DNA from: Chamaecyparis obtusa
Lineage: Eukaryota > Streptophyta > Pinopsida > Cupressales > Cupressaceae
Length of the DNA: 64,000 nt
Reading direction: 5' to 3'
NCBI GenBank assembly: GCA_027943335.1
Contig: BSBK01001296.1
Span: forward strand, 1-64,000
Shown here: positions 12,181 through 24,576 of the stretch, one piece after another
Layout: each line of letters starts with the position of its first letter
How positions within the stretch are numbered: the first letter of the stretch is position 1
Notes under the pieces: generated by a model
Told to the model about the DNA's origin: nothing
Seen by the model: the letters and a program-made list of their open reading frames with translations, nothing else
Database searches by the model: none
Program-made: the position numbers and the translations under genes

Positions 12181-13640
12181 AAAAACCTTTTATTTTTTAT
12201 TTTTGATTTTGACGTCCAACACACTCTACCACATGTAGTTTTCGACGTGCATTTTGATTTTTGATCTACTCTACCCCCTTTTAGTTTTGTCTTTTCCACT
12301 TGATATTTTCAAACTACGAAAGGCAAATTATTTAAATGCATTTAATCTAGGATGGATGCAGCTAACTATCACTATTCACAAATTAGGAGCTTAGATTCAT
12401 CATTGACCATTTTTTGGAATCTCAAAATTAGTACAACCATCACTAGTTTGACTATGATGATATGAATACTTCTTTCCTTTTACATGGTGCTTTCCCATCC
12501 TTGGTACAACTGTCACTAATTGATTTAACCAATCATGAGAGTATGAATACCGATTTTTTTAGATTCTATATTGCAAGTGGATTTTGGTATTATGATATTT
12601 AACATCAAAATATCCGTATCCTTTTGCGTAAACAAACAAAGATCTTAGTTTCTCCATATGTACATGTCCTTGGTGATTCTCTCATGATCACATCTATAGA
12701 CAAATAATACATACTTTAAAGTTTTGACCTTAAGACACTCATTCAAAAATCAATAAGATATCATGCTTTCATCATAGCTTGTCTAGTTTAAAAAATTTCA
12801 TCAATTTGCTAGAAAGACATGATTTCATCAATCAAGTCAACACTTAGAAAAACTTTGCATCATTTTTCAAATCCATATTTTAAGTATAGTTCTATCCATT
12901 TATTATTTTTAATCCTGATAAAGATAAGTGTCCTTGTGAGATATCAGATCAAAATTTTGTGTTTGATTGAACATTTGGATTTAGGATTTGGATTTGATTG
13001 AGCGTTTCACTTGCATTTTCATGAATTGATTTAGTGTTAGATTGATGTTCATTTTGAGGAATCCTTCCTCCTTGAGAGTAAATTTTTCCCCCTGTTCGAT
13101 GTGATTACATTGTGGTATTTGGGACAATTTGCAGATTGGTGTAGTGATGAAACCTTTAGGTACTTGAAAAATGCAACTGTGGGGTTTTATTATGCAATAT
13201 ATACAAATGTTGGCAAATGCAATATTTACAAGGATGACCACTAGGTACGAGACTAACTTGGACTTTCAATGGTTCTTGTTTACTAGGTTTTCATTGATTG
13301 AATGGATTTTCATCCTTTTTTTGTCTATTTTTAAAGCTTTTTCCTTTTTTTGTAACCAAGGTGCCTATTTTCTAGGTATTCACCAAGGTACTTTTTCTCT
13401 TTTTCTCTTTTTTGTATTTTCTCTTTTTAATTTTTTTTTTGTTTCCATATCATCAAGGCACCTTTTTGCTAGGTTTTCACCAAGACATCATCTTTTTAAG
13501 GATCATTTCTGAATGTTTTTGCCTTTCTTCATGCTCAAATTTCCATTATTTTTTATCTTTTCTGCTTTTCAATGTTTTTGGTATTTTCCAAGATCTCTTT
13601 TGACTATTTACAATAAATAGGATGCTCTCTCATATGACAT
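12181..13640 (-). other. 3' non-coding region of Tat-like element 2
   Basis: AT-rich DNA downstream (on -) of the integrase, without a real gene. It contains a diverged direct repeat of about 75 bp (near 12430 and 12510, both with gtacaac and tatgaatac). A pyrimidine-rich stretch at 13310-13600 holds two copies of ctaggt(a/t)ttcaccaag, 97 bp apart (13372 and 13469). No copy of the 5' LTR (22925-23791) appears here, so the 3' LTR is absent or lies left of element 1. Confidence 0.5.
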
Positions 13641-13644
13641 CTCT

Positions 13645-14934
13645 GATACTCCTTTTATCTATCCCTCTTCAATTATGCCAGGTGTAGAACCTCTTCAGAT
13701 GTATACTATTTATTGCCTCTTGCAACTCCTCTCCTTCACAATCAGCTAGTTTGTAAGTGCCAGTGCCAAAAGACGAAGTGATCACAAAGGGGCCTAAATA
13801 TTTTGCTTCCCATTTTCATTTCTTCTATATTTCTTCTTGATTCTTGTGATTTTCTCGTAACACTAAGTCACCTACTTGGAATGCCCATAGTTTGATATGC
13901 TTATTATAGTTTTTGGTCATTCGATTTTGATACACTTTTAATTGATTAAAATCTTGTTGTTGTCTTTCATCTAGCAGTTATAGTTCATGCAACCTACCAA
14001 CTCTATAGCCTTCTTCACTTAGTAACCCATGCAATGAGACCCTTCATTATGGAATTTCTACCTCAAAAGGTAAAACTGCTTCTGCTCCATAGACTAGGAA
14101 AAATGGTGTAGCTCCTGTTGGCGTTCTAATGCTCATTCTATAAGCCCATAGGGTAGGGTTTATTTGAATGTGCCAATCTCTATCTGAATTATCCATAGTT
14201 CTCTTCAATATTTTTAGAATGTTCTTGTTTGTAGCTTCTTCTTTCCCATTACCTTGTGGATAATATATCAAAGATAAATGATGTGCCATATGAAATTTTG
14301 TACGGAATTCTTTCAAATCCTTGTTTTTGAAATATTTTTCATTATTTGTTATGATGGTATGAGGAAGACCATATTTATAGATTATGTGATTTAATATGAA
14401 TAAGGATATCTATTTTCCTATGGCAGTGGATAAGGGTACAAATTCCACCAATTTGGTAAAATACTATGTTACAGTAATGATGAATTTGTGACCATTTGAA
14501 GATGGTGGATAAATCTTGCCTATCAAATCCAAACCCAATTGATAAAAGGGCCAAGGTGTTTCCATAGGATGAACCTCTTGTACTGGTACGTGGAACAAGT
14601 TCCCATGAAATTCACATTTACGACAATTTTTTGCAAAGTGACAAGTGTCCTTTTCCATAGATGTCCAAAAATATCCTATCCTAAGAATTTTCTTAGCTAG
14701 GGTTAAACCATTTGAATTTGACCCACAAATTCCCTTATAAATTTGTTTTAAGGCTGTGGTTGATTCCTCTTTCTCTAAACATATCAGAAGCATTCCATCT
14801 AGACACTTACGATACAACATGTCAGATATCAAGGTATACGAGAAACTTGGCGTATAAAGCTTTTCTTTTGATTTGTGGTTTGGTCTAAAGGTAAGATTTG
14901 GTCTTTCAAGTAGGTTTAAATGGCTCCATACCAA
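13645..14934 (-). pseudogene. pol: Integrase of Tat-like element 2 (broken)
   Basis: Read on the minus strand. The zinc domain has CRKCEFHG intact, but the upstream His positions read Y and N. Core: LGLDLIGKIYPPSS (first Asp), IITNN where the second catalytic Asp would be (Asn, consistent with a G-to-A change), and GKEEATNKN (Glu). A DWHIQINPTLWAYR block follows at 14160-14200. The C-terminal part has LGPFVITSS and HLKRFY near 13660-13800. Stops lie near 14460, 14410 and 14046. Besides the stops, a catalytic residue is lost. Confidence 0.88.
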
Positions 14935-14972
14935 ATTGATTCATGTCCTATTAGTAAAAAAATGGTATGAGG

Positions 14973-15450
14973 CTAGGAAGGGTCAAATGCAGGTTGCTCA
15001 ACTTCTTCTACAAAGAATTCATATTTGGTACTTTTATCTGGTATTTGGAGAAGTGATGCCAAAGTAGCCATTACATCTATTGCTTTATTCTTATCCATCG
15101 ACACTTGCTCAAATGTGATTAGAGTGAATAATTTCTTAAGATTCTCAATAATATTCTTGTATGGTATCAAATTATCATCTTTAGTTTGATACTCATCATT
15201 AATTTGATTAATAACCAGTTGGGAATCTCCATAGATTTGTAGCTCTGTTACTTTCCATTCTAATGCTAACTTTATGCCAGTGACCAATGCTTCATACTCA
15301 GCTATGCTATTTTTACATGGGAATATCAATTTTTATGATTTTAGAATGGTAGACCCTTGAGGAGTAATCAAAAGTATCCCTTATCCTAATCCATGTTGTG
15401 TAGAAGAACCATCAAAATATAATTGCCATGTCTTTTCTTCAACATTAACA
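14973..15450 (-). pseudogene. pol: Archaeal-type RNase H (aRNH) of element 2
   Basis: A second RNase H between the retroviral RNase H and integrase, the hallmark of the Tat lineage. Catalytic positions visible on the minus strand: LYFDGSS (Asp), IAEYEAL (Glu), YGDSQLV (Asp) and KAIDVMATLAS (final Asp), all kept. Two stops lie in the N-terminal third (near 15350 and 15310); from 15329 to 14973 the frame is open. It would supply the active RNase H, because the neighbouring retroviral domain lacks its first Asp. Confidence 0.87.
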
Positions 15451-15503
15451 ATTTTAGAATCTAGAAATTCCACTTCAATTGGATGGTCATCTTGGAAAGG
15501 TAA

Positions 15504-15990
15504 TTATGATAATTGATCATCTACTACTTGGGCTTTGATAGATTTTTGGTCCACATATTCTATGTCGAGTTCACTTAGAACCATGACCCATTTGGCCAAC
15601 CTCCTATTCAATGTTGTTTTGCTGAGAAGATATTTTAAGGGATCAATCTTTGCAATGAGTTGAAACTTGTGGGATAACATATAATGGCGTAATTTTTGGG
15701 AAGAAAAAACTATGGGAAAACATGCTCTTGCAATGAAGGTGTAGTTCAGCTCATACTTCACCAACGTTCTTCTTATGTAGTATATGGCCTTTTCCTTCCC
15801 AGCTTTGTCCTCTTGAGCCAAGAGTGCTCCTAATGCATTTTTTTTCACTGAGATATATAAAATTAAGGGATAAACTCTTATTGGTGGCATTAATGTTGGA
15901 GGATTCATTATATATTTCTTCAATAAGGTGAAAGCTTCCTCACATTTCTGCTCCCATTTGAAAATTGTGTCTTTGTGAAGAAGTTGAGTG
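15504..15990 (-). pseudogene. pol: Retroviral-type RNase H of element 2 (catalytically degenerate)
   Basis: Connects RT to aRNH. The frame from 15923 to 15504 reads LILYISVKKNALGALLAQ, where active enzymes have Thr-Asp-Ala-Ser; the first catalytic Asp is missing. Later blocks are normal: IYYIRRTL, KLRHYML and KIDPLKYLL. In Tat elements this domain is thought to survive as a structural connection while aRNH does the chemistry; that role is inferred here. Confidence 0.85.
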
Positions 15991-17009
15991 AAATTGTGGC
16001 ACTTTTCTTCTAATTGAGATACGAACCTTCTAATGGATTGAATCCTACCTTAAAGGGATCTCATTTGACTAATATTTTTAGGTGCCCCCATGTCTATGAT
16101 TTCTTTTAGCGTGGTTGAGTCTACTTCTATCCCTTTTGTTGAAACTATGTATCCCAATAGTTTTCCTGATTGTACACCAAATGCACATTTCTTTGGATTT
16201 AGCCTGACTTTGAATTGTTCTATTCACTCAAATATATTTTCTAAGATGGGTAGCTATTCTTCCCTTGAGTGGGATTTATCAAGTATGTCATCTACATAGT
16301 CCTCCATGAACATGTGCATCATGTCATGAAATATAGTTGTCATGGCTCTTTGATATGTGACTTTGGTATTCTTGAGACCAAAGGGCATAACATTCCAACA
16401 GAACGTCCCCCATGTACATGTGAATGATGTCTTGTCTTGATCTTTTGGTGCTATCTTTATTTGATTATAACTACTAAACTCATCCATATGTGAGAACATT
16501 GAATGTCCTACTGTAAGGTCTACGATGGCGTCTATACTTGGTAGAGGAAAATCATCTTTAGGACATGCAAGATTAAGATCTCTAAAATTGGTACAAATTC
16601 TGATGGATTTGTCTGCTTTAAAAATAGGCACAATGTTTTAAATCCATGCGGCATAATCAATGGCTCTTATAAACCCTACCTTCAGCAATTTTTACAACTC
16701 TAATTTTACAAGCAAAGCTATGTGTGGATGCATCTTTCTTAGTTTCTGCTTAACCAGTCTTACTCCTTCTTTGATATTCAAATGATGCATGATTAAATTC
16801 AGATCTAATCCAGGCATATCATCATATGACCATGCAAAATTGATTTCTTTTTCTTTGAAATTTTTTATGAAATCATTTCTTTCCTCACTAGATAGAGATG
16901 CTACTAGGTGTATGACTCGTGGCTCTGATTCTGACCCAATATTCACTTTCTCTATTGGTTCAATTATGATAGGTGATCTTTCCTCATAGTTCTCTGGAAA
17001 AGCATCCAA
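15991..17009 (-). pseudogene. pol: Reverse transcriptase of Tat-like element 2 (broken)
   Basis: Minus strand. Blocks: FAWSYDDMPGLD (16800-16840), RKMHPHIALLVK, then a stop, KADKSIRICTNFRDLN (about 16570-16620), DFPLPSID, SHMDEFSSYNQIKIAPKDQDKTSF, MPFGLKN, TYQRAM, and the catalytic YVDD near 16290. A thumb/connection with LNPKKCAFGV and LLGYIVS lies at 16130-16210. Stops occur near 16690, 16640, 16250, 16230 and 16050. Confidence 0.9.
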
Positions 17010-18620
17010 CCTTTCTTCCTTAGGTGCCTCTGTTGAGTTTTCAGCTTCAGAAACATTCTTTATTTTTTCTTTTTGATTTAATGTTGCGACAATGTAGTTT
17101 TCAACATTATATTCTTTCCATTTTTAATTTATTTTTATTTTTTCACTTTTTTCCAAACTAAAAGGTTGAATACTCCCCTTTTTCACTTCTTCCTGATATT
17201 TCATGGTAGAACAAGGCTCAACCACATTAAGGTATTGGGACACCAAGTTATCATTCAAGAATGTAGGGAGGATGGTAGGTTCAATGGAATCCCATTCGAT
17301 TAGTTTAAGATAGATAAGGATCAAGAGATCAATTCTTTGGTCTTTTCCAATAGGGTTCAAGGACATGACCTCATTTGAAGGTTCAAACATCATATCTCTT
17401 AATTCTATGATATGTGCTTCTTCAAGATGTTCTAGAGAACTAGGGTCAAAATCTTCCTCACTAGAATCCTCTAAGGTTTCCATTGGGTAAAACTTTCTTG
17501 GATTAAACCTAAGGTTAGATTCTCCTACAGTAGGTCTCCATGATGGAACATAAGGCTCTCCTACCCATTGATTTATTTCAATTTCCTAAATTGGTACATT
17601 ATCTAAGACCACTTAGCTAGAACTTGAAGCTTGATTCTGATTTGATTATGATACTTGTTCTTTTTCCTTGCTACAAGTGTAGGTATGGATGACATCAACT
17701 TCTTTATCTTGACATGAGTCACTTGAAAATGAGTCCTATTCCCAATTTTTTGAATCTTCATCTCTTAGGGAACCTAGTTGTAAGATTTGGTCATAAATCA
17801 AGGGATACTTCTTTTGAGTGTACCCTTGTTCTAGGTACCCCAATCCAGTCTTTTATTTACTATCTCTCCATGACATCTCCATAGGCTCTATTAATCCTTT
17901 GTTTCTTGTCCCTAAAGGTCCATGTCCTTTATAACCCATCTTTTACATTATTTGGAATCCTTTTCCATATTGGTGAGTAGGAATGCTTATGTTTTAAATG
18001 CGCTTTTCATGTGCACTTGATTCTCCATCCTTATATAGCCAATTTAGGATTTCATTATCTTCCTCATCCATGGATAAAGAAGTGCTTGCCCTCACAAAAT
18101 GATCATTATATTTATGAGGTATATTAGATGGTCTTCCATGTGATTTTGGAGATAAGGGTAGATCCATCATTGATAAGGAGTATTCATCTACACCCTTTTG
18201 TTTGATTTGACATCGCTTTTCAAAATTCTTCATCATATGATGCAGTTTTTGATAATGGGCATCTTTGGTGTAGATTTTAATAGATCTAAACTGGTCTTCT
18301 TTTTGTTTCTCAAGAGTACTCTCCTCACTAACCTTCTCTTTTCCTTTTGTCGATGTAGTTAGGTTAGTAGGACTTTGGTTATTTTCAACAAAAATTTATT
18401 TTTCTTCTTTTTCTTTTCCCTTCAAAGATGGAAGATCTTTTGAACTTTTCCCTTGTTCTATTCTTTGAGTTATAGACCCTTCTGCATTATGTGGGACCAA
18501 GGACTCATTAATAGGCTTCATGTTGTTACAATATTGAAAGGGGTTATAATCCCCGCTTACCATGACTTCTTGTCCCAGATAGGGAATTTTGAGTCATTGA
18601 TGGTAGGTTGAAGGTACAAC
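17010..18620 (-). pseudogene. Protease-RT linker of element 2
   Basis: About 1.6 kb between protease and RT with fragmentary open frames (17483-17124 and 18236-17994). Both are acidic, Ser- and Met-rich, and match no domain I know. Long linkers of this kind are seen in Tat-like pol genes. Several stops make it non-functional. It shows no aRNH motifs, unlike the same interval in element 5. Confidence 0.55.
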
Positions 18621-19060
18621 CTACATTTCATGGATCCATGACCTTCCTAATATAATATTATAAGTCAACTTTAGATCAAGGAATTGGAAAATGGCCTCCT
18701 TTTGCATTGGACCAACTCTAATGGGAAGTACTATGATGCCTTTGGAAGCTCTCTCTTCTTTATCGCAGGATTTTATGGTTATCTTTTTCTTTTTATCAAT
18801 AGCCTCCTCCGAAAATTCTAGGGCTTTAACTAAGTTCAAGCTACAAATATTTAGGCTGGCTCCCCCATCAATGAGGTCTCTTTTCAGTCTATGCTTATGA
18901 ATTAGGACCTCTATATGCAAGGGTAGATTTTGTGGGTGGTTTAGAGACATATCATCTTCTTTTGAAAAGGAGAGACAATGGGGTGCAACAAGATGGCCTA
19001 CCATATTTTGAAATTTATCCGCATCTAAATTTAGAGGGACATTGGTCTCCACTAAGAATT
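18621..19060 (-). pseudogene. pol: Protease of Tat-like element 2
   Basis: Retropepsin-like domain, open over 143 codons (19052 to 18621). The catalytic motif reads LIDGGASLNIC (near 18850), with Gly where Ser/Thr is usual, followed by YNIILGRSWIHEM (near 18630-18665). The position between gag and RT fits. The Gly substitution may be a decay change or a family trait. Confidence 0.85.
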
Positions 19061-20374
19061 TTTCTAGAATCTCCTTATGAGTTGGTGAAATATTGAGTAA
19101 TTATAGAATAGAGATTTGAGGAGGGGTTCTTTGCAATTGATTTACCAAGTTATATTTTTTTGAAGATCAATATGAGGTTTGATTTGGTAGGACAATTCTT
19201 GGGGAACTTCCTCATAAGGTAGTCTTTGATGCTTTCCCCCTAGTTACAACATTAGATGTTTCTTTCCTTGGCTTCTATTTCACCACAATTACATTTATGC
19301 TATTTTCATCACTACTTAGAGTATTGATGGTGTTATCATAAGTATGAGAAAATTTAACTTCCTCATTACCTCCTTTGTTGTTAGGATTGGTGTTTGATGA
19401 TTCCCCTTTGTCATGGTTTAGAAAAGGGGTTTTGAAAGCCGTATGGTCTTCTTTATTTTGAGGCCCTTCCACTTTTATTGTTCCATCATCAATTAGGTCT
19501 TGGACAAGATGCTTCAATTTCATGCACTCATTCATTTTATGTCCCTTATTACAATGGTATTCGCAATGATGAGAATTGTTCCACCAATTCATCTTGACCT
19601 GGGGTTCATATGGCCTTGATTCAGGTAAGGTAATGATTTTATTAGCCACCAAATCCCTTAATTCATTTTCCAATGGTTCACCTAAAAAGGTGAATTTTCT
19701 CTTTTGATATGTGGAAAAGAAGGGTTTAGTTTTGTTGATATTGTAACTATTAAAGGGGTTATTGTTGTTTTTAGTATTGTTGTTGTTGGAATTACCATTA
19801 TTGTAAGGGGCTTTAGTCATTTGATTGACATTATATGTTGAATTTGCCCCGCTTGATAAATTAAAGGGAGTAGCTTTTAAGTTGTGTGCTTCCACAACTC
19901 CATCATTCACAAGATTTTTGTTATTGTTTTTCAACCATAGTCTAGGTTTATCATTGTGATTGTTATCTCCTTTATTATTATTATAATTAGATGAATTATG
20001 ATTATTATTAGTGTTGGTATACGGTTTATTATCTTTGAACAATTTGATCTCTCCTCTCTTAACCAACACATCTTCAATTTTTATCCCATTCTCGATAAGT
20101 TTTTAAAAGGTAGGGGGACATTGAAGTTGGAGCCTATAGTTCATCTCCACATTTAAGTTATTCATAAATATTTTCATTTTATCTTTTTCTGGTATACTTC
20201 ATGGATATCTTGCAAAGACTGTTCTCCACCTTTGAAGAAACCCTAGGAAAGATTTTCCATCTCTTTGTTTGGTGTCACACACGTTGAGCATGGTGATCTC
20301 ATGCTCAATATTGTAAGAATAATGAGTTACGACTTTAGAGGCTAATTCCTTGAATGTTTGTATCCCGTGTAGAA

Positions 20375-20426
20375 GTTTTGAGAACCATTCCATGGCTTGA
20401 GTTTCGAGAACCATTCAATGGCTTGA
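20375..20426. repeat. 26 bp tandem duplication in gag
   Basis: Units 20375-20400 and 20401-20426 differ at only two bases. Twenty-six bases shift the gag frame by two. Confidence 0.9.
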
Positions 20427-20502
20427 CCTCCTAAAATTCTTGGAAAAAGTCTCATTAGATAAGTTGTATTGTGCATAAATTTGATAGTTAGAGCGCAAAA
20501 AT

Positions 20503-20534
20503 CTCTAGGGTGGTCAAAACACTCTAGGGTGGTC
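20503..20534. repeat. 13 bp direct repeat with 19 bp period in gag
   Basis: CTCTAGGGTGGTC occurs at 20503-20515 and again at 20522-20534. Insertion of one 19 bp unit shifts the gag frame by one. Confidence 0.85.
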
Positions 20535-21149
20535 TTGTGGGTCTGATTTACCCGTATATTTATCATACTTTGAAAAGACCAAATTTATCAGAAAAGGTGC
20601 CATAACCAAGCTTTTGTCAAATGGAAATGGGCACAAGGCCTCGATAGAGAATGACTTAGGCTCAACTTCCTTTTTCATTAGGTCTATTTGTGTTTGGAAC
20701 ATCTTTAATTATTTATTCATTGCACCTATCAGATTATCATCTTCCTTGTCTCTCTTAAGTTGATCAATGTCATAACCATGTGGGAGTTTTACCCCAGCTT
20801 GGGCTAAGTTTAGGAAATATCTTTCCCTATCTCTTTCTATTAGTTTATCCATGGCCTCAATAAATTCAATATCTTGAGCTACCCTATTAACCTTGTATTT
20901 GATTGTTTCCTTAGGTTCGTGATTGGCATTGTTGATATTTTCATTGTTTCATCCATGAAGGTAATTGTGAAATGCGGAGTTTCTATCCATTGGATCAATT
21001 CTCTTTTCAAAAAGATTTGGGAGACTATCCCCTTGGTTGTGATTTGTTAAAGAGTTTTGTGATTCAAATTCGGGGACCTCTTTAGCAATGTAGGTTCCGT
21101 CTTCTTGTAAGGATAATTTGAGTCTATGAGAGCATACAGAAACTAACAT

Positions 21150-22903
21150 TCAACAAGGCTTAATTTCGAATCATTTTCCCCAAACTTGGTAATTGTTTTT
21201 TTTATAAAGAGATTAAAAATATAAGATGAATTTTCAAATGGATGTCTCTTATTCATTGTATATATTTTTCAAACAAAGCAATCACAAATAAACATTATCT
21301 TTTTAACCCTTTACACAAAAAGTGTTTGAATTTGTAAGGACGTTATCACGGGTTTTTCACAAAAAATCACTTCAAGCGATCTACCTAGTTCACAATTTGG
21401 TTCGTAAACATGGCTCTACAAGGTAGGATTCTCTATTTTCAACAAGGTATTTAATCAAGATTATATTCAAAATGGATATTAAGCTTTCATCCTCCAAAAA
21501 TTAGGAGGCTTCCCACCACCAATATGTTGGAGTTTTGCGCAATCCCAAAGGACTACTCGAGGAAGTTTGAAATCTTAACACCCTTTTTTCGCACACCCCA
21601 TTAAGGATGCATGCATTTTATTTTATAGTGGGTCAGATTATTGTAGAAAAGGCAATTGTATCCCACTTGGGTTGTCCCTCTCACAGGCCTTTTTAAGGAA
21701 AATCTCAGGAGGTGAGTCCACTAAAGATCTAGCGTGTTCATTTTGAAAGCAATAAAAATGGAATTGAGAGATAGGTTTTGGGAGTTTGATTCACCAAAAG
21801 ATGAAGAGCATATCCCTATCTATTTCTTGATTTCCAAACACTTTTAATAAGGTTCAATTTCAAAAACCCACTAACTAATGGGAATCGAGTATTTCTACTC
21901 TTTTCCACAAACAAGGGGTTTGCTTGATTAAGTGCTTGATTTTATCCTTTATGCTATTTTGATTACTAGATTGGAACAAAAATCACAAGGCCACAATTTA
22001 AAGAAAAATTGACCAAGTTTAGGCTTACCTTCAATTAAAGCTAGCAAAGGCTAGCGGCATTTTTGATGATTTTTCCATTATTTATGCTTACCTAGTTGAA
22101 ATTGTTCCTTCCTTTTCACTTCTCCTCCAACAAATTAGTTAACACCAACAAGCACAATGAAGAAAACAAGAACAAAATTGGAAATCTAACCTTATTTATC
22201 AAAGTTCAAACAAATTGATTAAGGTAAATAAATCTAATTTAATGAAGAAAATTTAGATTTATAGGCTTCTACAATTTTCAAATATTGCTCATATACCTCT
22301 ATTTCTTGTTGTGAATTCTCCAAAATTAGCTTGATATTTGCAACATTCTCCTCTTTGATCTTTTTGGCCAAGGCTTTTGCTTCACAATTAAATCTAGTCT
22401 CTGTCTTTTTTACTCTTTTGTGACCAATCATCCTGCAGACATATACAAATCATTTTCTGAAAGTTAGATTTTGGAAATTTGCAGTTTAATCAAATGCGCA
22501 GTAGAATCTATTAAATGTGCTATCAAAATGATTGAAAGTGCTGTTAAAAATATCAAATGCACTGCATAAAAATATAGAAAGTGTAGAAACAGAATGTAAA
22601 TGTGTTTTTTAATTGAGAAAATGCATATATCTAGAAATCCTTGAATGCAGTGGATAATAAATTGAAAGTGTTGCAGAGTTAGGGCACACATGTTGAAAGA
22701 AGTAAGACAAGAAAATAGAAGGATTGAAAGCATCAAAACTCTATGCAAAGGTGCACAACTTTTCCATGGATGCACTATTTCAAACCTTGTATGCACTGGA
22801 GAAACCTGCAAAAGCACTGAAAAACCTCCAAAACAAAGAACAATAAAAGAATTTACAATAAAAATTTTACTTCTTTGAATTTAAAATTTAGTGAGGCCTA
22901 ATG
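21150..22903 (-). other. Long 5' leader of element 2
   Basis: 1.75 kb between PBS and gag. No recognised gene. One 65-codon ATG frame (22431-22234) is Lys/Glu-rich and helix-prone (KALAKKIKEENV, SQQEIEVYEQYL). It could be a remnant of an extra leader ORF such as some Tat/Ogre elements carry, or chance; I cannot decide. The remaining frames are short. Confidence 0.5.
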
Positions 22904-22920
22904 CCCCACGGTGGGCACCA
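22904..22920 (-). other. Primer binding site, tRNA-Lys type
   Basis: The plus strand reads CCCCACGGTGGGCACCA. This matches the plant tRNA-Lys 3' end CCCCACGGTGGGCGCCA except for one G-to-A change. It lies four bases from the LTR and fixes element 2 as minus-strand. Confidence 0.9.
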
Positions 22921-22924
22921 TTTT

Positions 22925-23791
22925 GTGTACTAAGATTAGTACCTTGATAGGGTTAGTTTCATCAAATAATTCAAAATAATAATTAAATTACCACAACTAG
23001 CAATCTAATTAAGCAAGATAAATGACAAATGAGCACTCTATGGCTCTCTAATTAGGGATGCTAATGATGAGCTCTCAGCAAGTTCTCACTAGTGATAGTC
23101 CTAATATGAGAAAGAAATGATAAACAAGATAAAAGATTAATTCCAAAAGAAATTACAACTAATTAGCTCTAAATTTTACTTTCTAGCTTAAAATTGTATG
23201 AGGTTTGATGCTTCTTATAAATTGTGGATGATAAACGAGCGATTTATGTTGTACTTTTATTGATTTTGGCAAGGGTGGGGGGTGTAGTTGATTTGATCAT
23301 GGTTTGATTAAGATTAAGTCTTTGGTTCCACCTTTGGAGACCATTTAAATATTTTGTCCTCAAAGCTTGGGACAAGAGGACAAAATGGGTGGACAAGATG
23401 CTTTCTCCCTATGGGTGGTGGAGATTTGACATGAGCTTGATCCATGTGAGCTTGGTTCTCAAATCCTATTGGTTGATGAATTTTCCTCCCATTTGGTGGT
23501 TGAGGCAAAATAGGATTTAATTAATTGAATTTAATTAATATCCTTAGCCATATGTACCTCTTAAATGGGTTGATTTGATTTAAATGAACTATGCAATTAA
23601 TTAGATTAATTGCACAATTAATTGATTTCATTTTATTCTAATTGATTTTAAGGCTTTTGATTTTCAATTAAATATGGATGATGGCTTGATTCTATTTTTG
23701 CTTTGATTTTAGCTTGATTTGATTTAATTGCTTTGGTTTTTGCCTCAATTGCTCACTTAATTGATCTTGTCTATTTTCAGGTGATTACACA
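22925..23791 (-). repeat. 5' LTR of Tat-like element 2
   Basis: 867 bp with perfect 6 bp inverted ends TGTGTA...TACACA. The inner end abuts the tRNA-Lys PBS. On the minus strand a TATA-like AATTTATAAG sits at 23222-23213. The outer boundary at 23791 is inferred from the inverted ends only, because no second LTR is present to confirm it. Confidence 0.7.
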
Positions 23792-24576
23792 TACATACAT
23801 AGATACAAACACCTATCTATCTATACATATATACAAGTCTTATAATTCTATCCATCGAACATATGTGTAATAAATAGATTATTTCATATTTTTTATAATT
23901 TATTTTATTAATTAATGTAACTTTTAATAAAATAAAGTTAATATTAATAAATATTCATTTGATAACAATTGAATCAATTCAAATGAATAAATTTTATAAA
24001 ATGAAATAATAAAAATTCTAAAATAGCTTCCTTGATAGAATTACTTATTCAATCTTACCATTCAATTTAAATAAAATATACTTTATAAAAATTTATATAA
24101 AAATAAGTTTTTAATATTTGAATTCTATACATCATCTACTAGATACAATCCTATTGTAATTATAATTATTATTCAATATTGTTTTATGACCATTAAAAAT
24201 ATGTCACACATTTCGTCACAAGTATATCTTAATTAATGCATTTTGCCATTAAAAACTATTTGACCCAATCCTCCTTTCCATCACTCTTGCCCGGGCCATC
24301 AAATCAAGAAAGTTGTTCCCATATCCCTTGGCTTCCTCAAAGACAAATGTTCGAATGTAGTGATACTTCTAAAAAATGTTCGACATGCAGAAGTAACTCT
24401 TGTCACTCATATACGAGGAAAGTTAAGTATCTAAAACGGGCAAAGAAACATTTTTCATCTCATTTAATGATGTGTGATGCGGGCTGGTGTGGATGGAGTG
24501 GATCGCATTTCGAATACTACCAGGATGGTGTGCAATATTGAAATAATGAAAAATAGACTTTGCAATTTCCCATGCA
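23792..24576. other. AT-rich flanking sequence
   Basis: Very AT-rich to about 24230, with TATC/ATAC microsatellite-like words near 23790-23840, then more balanced base composition. A 101-codon + frame at 24236 and a 65-codon - frame at 24423 match nothing I know. One minus frame (about 24330-24240) stays open but is too short to call. Confidence 0.5.

Larger units (their letters stand above)
19275..21149 (-). pseudogene. gag: gag of Tat-like element 2 (broken)
   Basis: Minus strand. The N-terminal fragment is 21149-20949. The capsid core lies in three overlapping frames at 20702-20199 (KYDKYTGKSDPQDH, FCALTIKFM, QAIEWFSKL, GKSFLGFLQRW). The C-terminal part is a 264-codon Asn-rich frame (20069-19275). 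It ends in a zinc-knuckle-like motif, CEYHCNKGHKMNEC, then KLKHLVQDLIDDGTI, typical of plant Tat/Ty3 Gag. Two small tandem duplications (20375-20426 and 20503-20534) throw the frame. The Asn repeats are AAY-rich and probably slipped during replication. Confidence 0.85.

Noticed and set aside
13080..13100. TTTTTCCCCC as the minus-strand polypurine tract of element 2
   Set aside because: No LTR end follows it on the left and nothing there resembles the LTR at 22925-23791.
24236..24541. A 101-codon + strand frame with several cysteines
   Set aside because: No recognised motif, no context, and it overlaps the minus-strand formin relic region; most likely chance.
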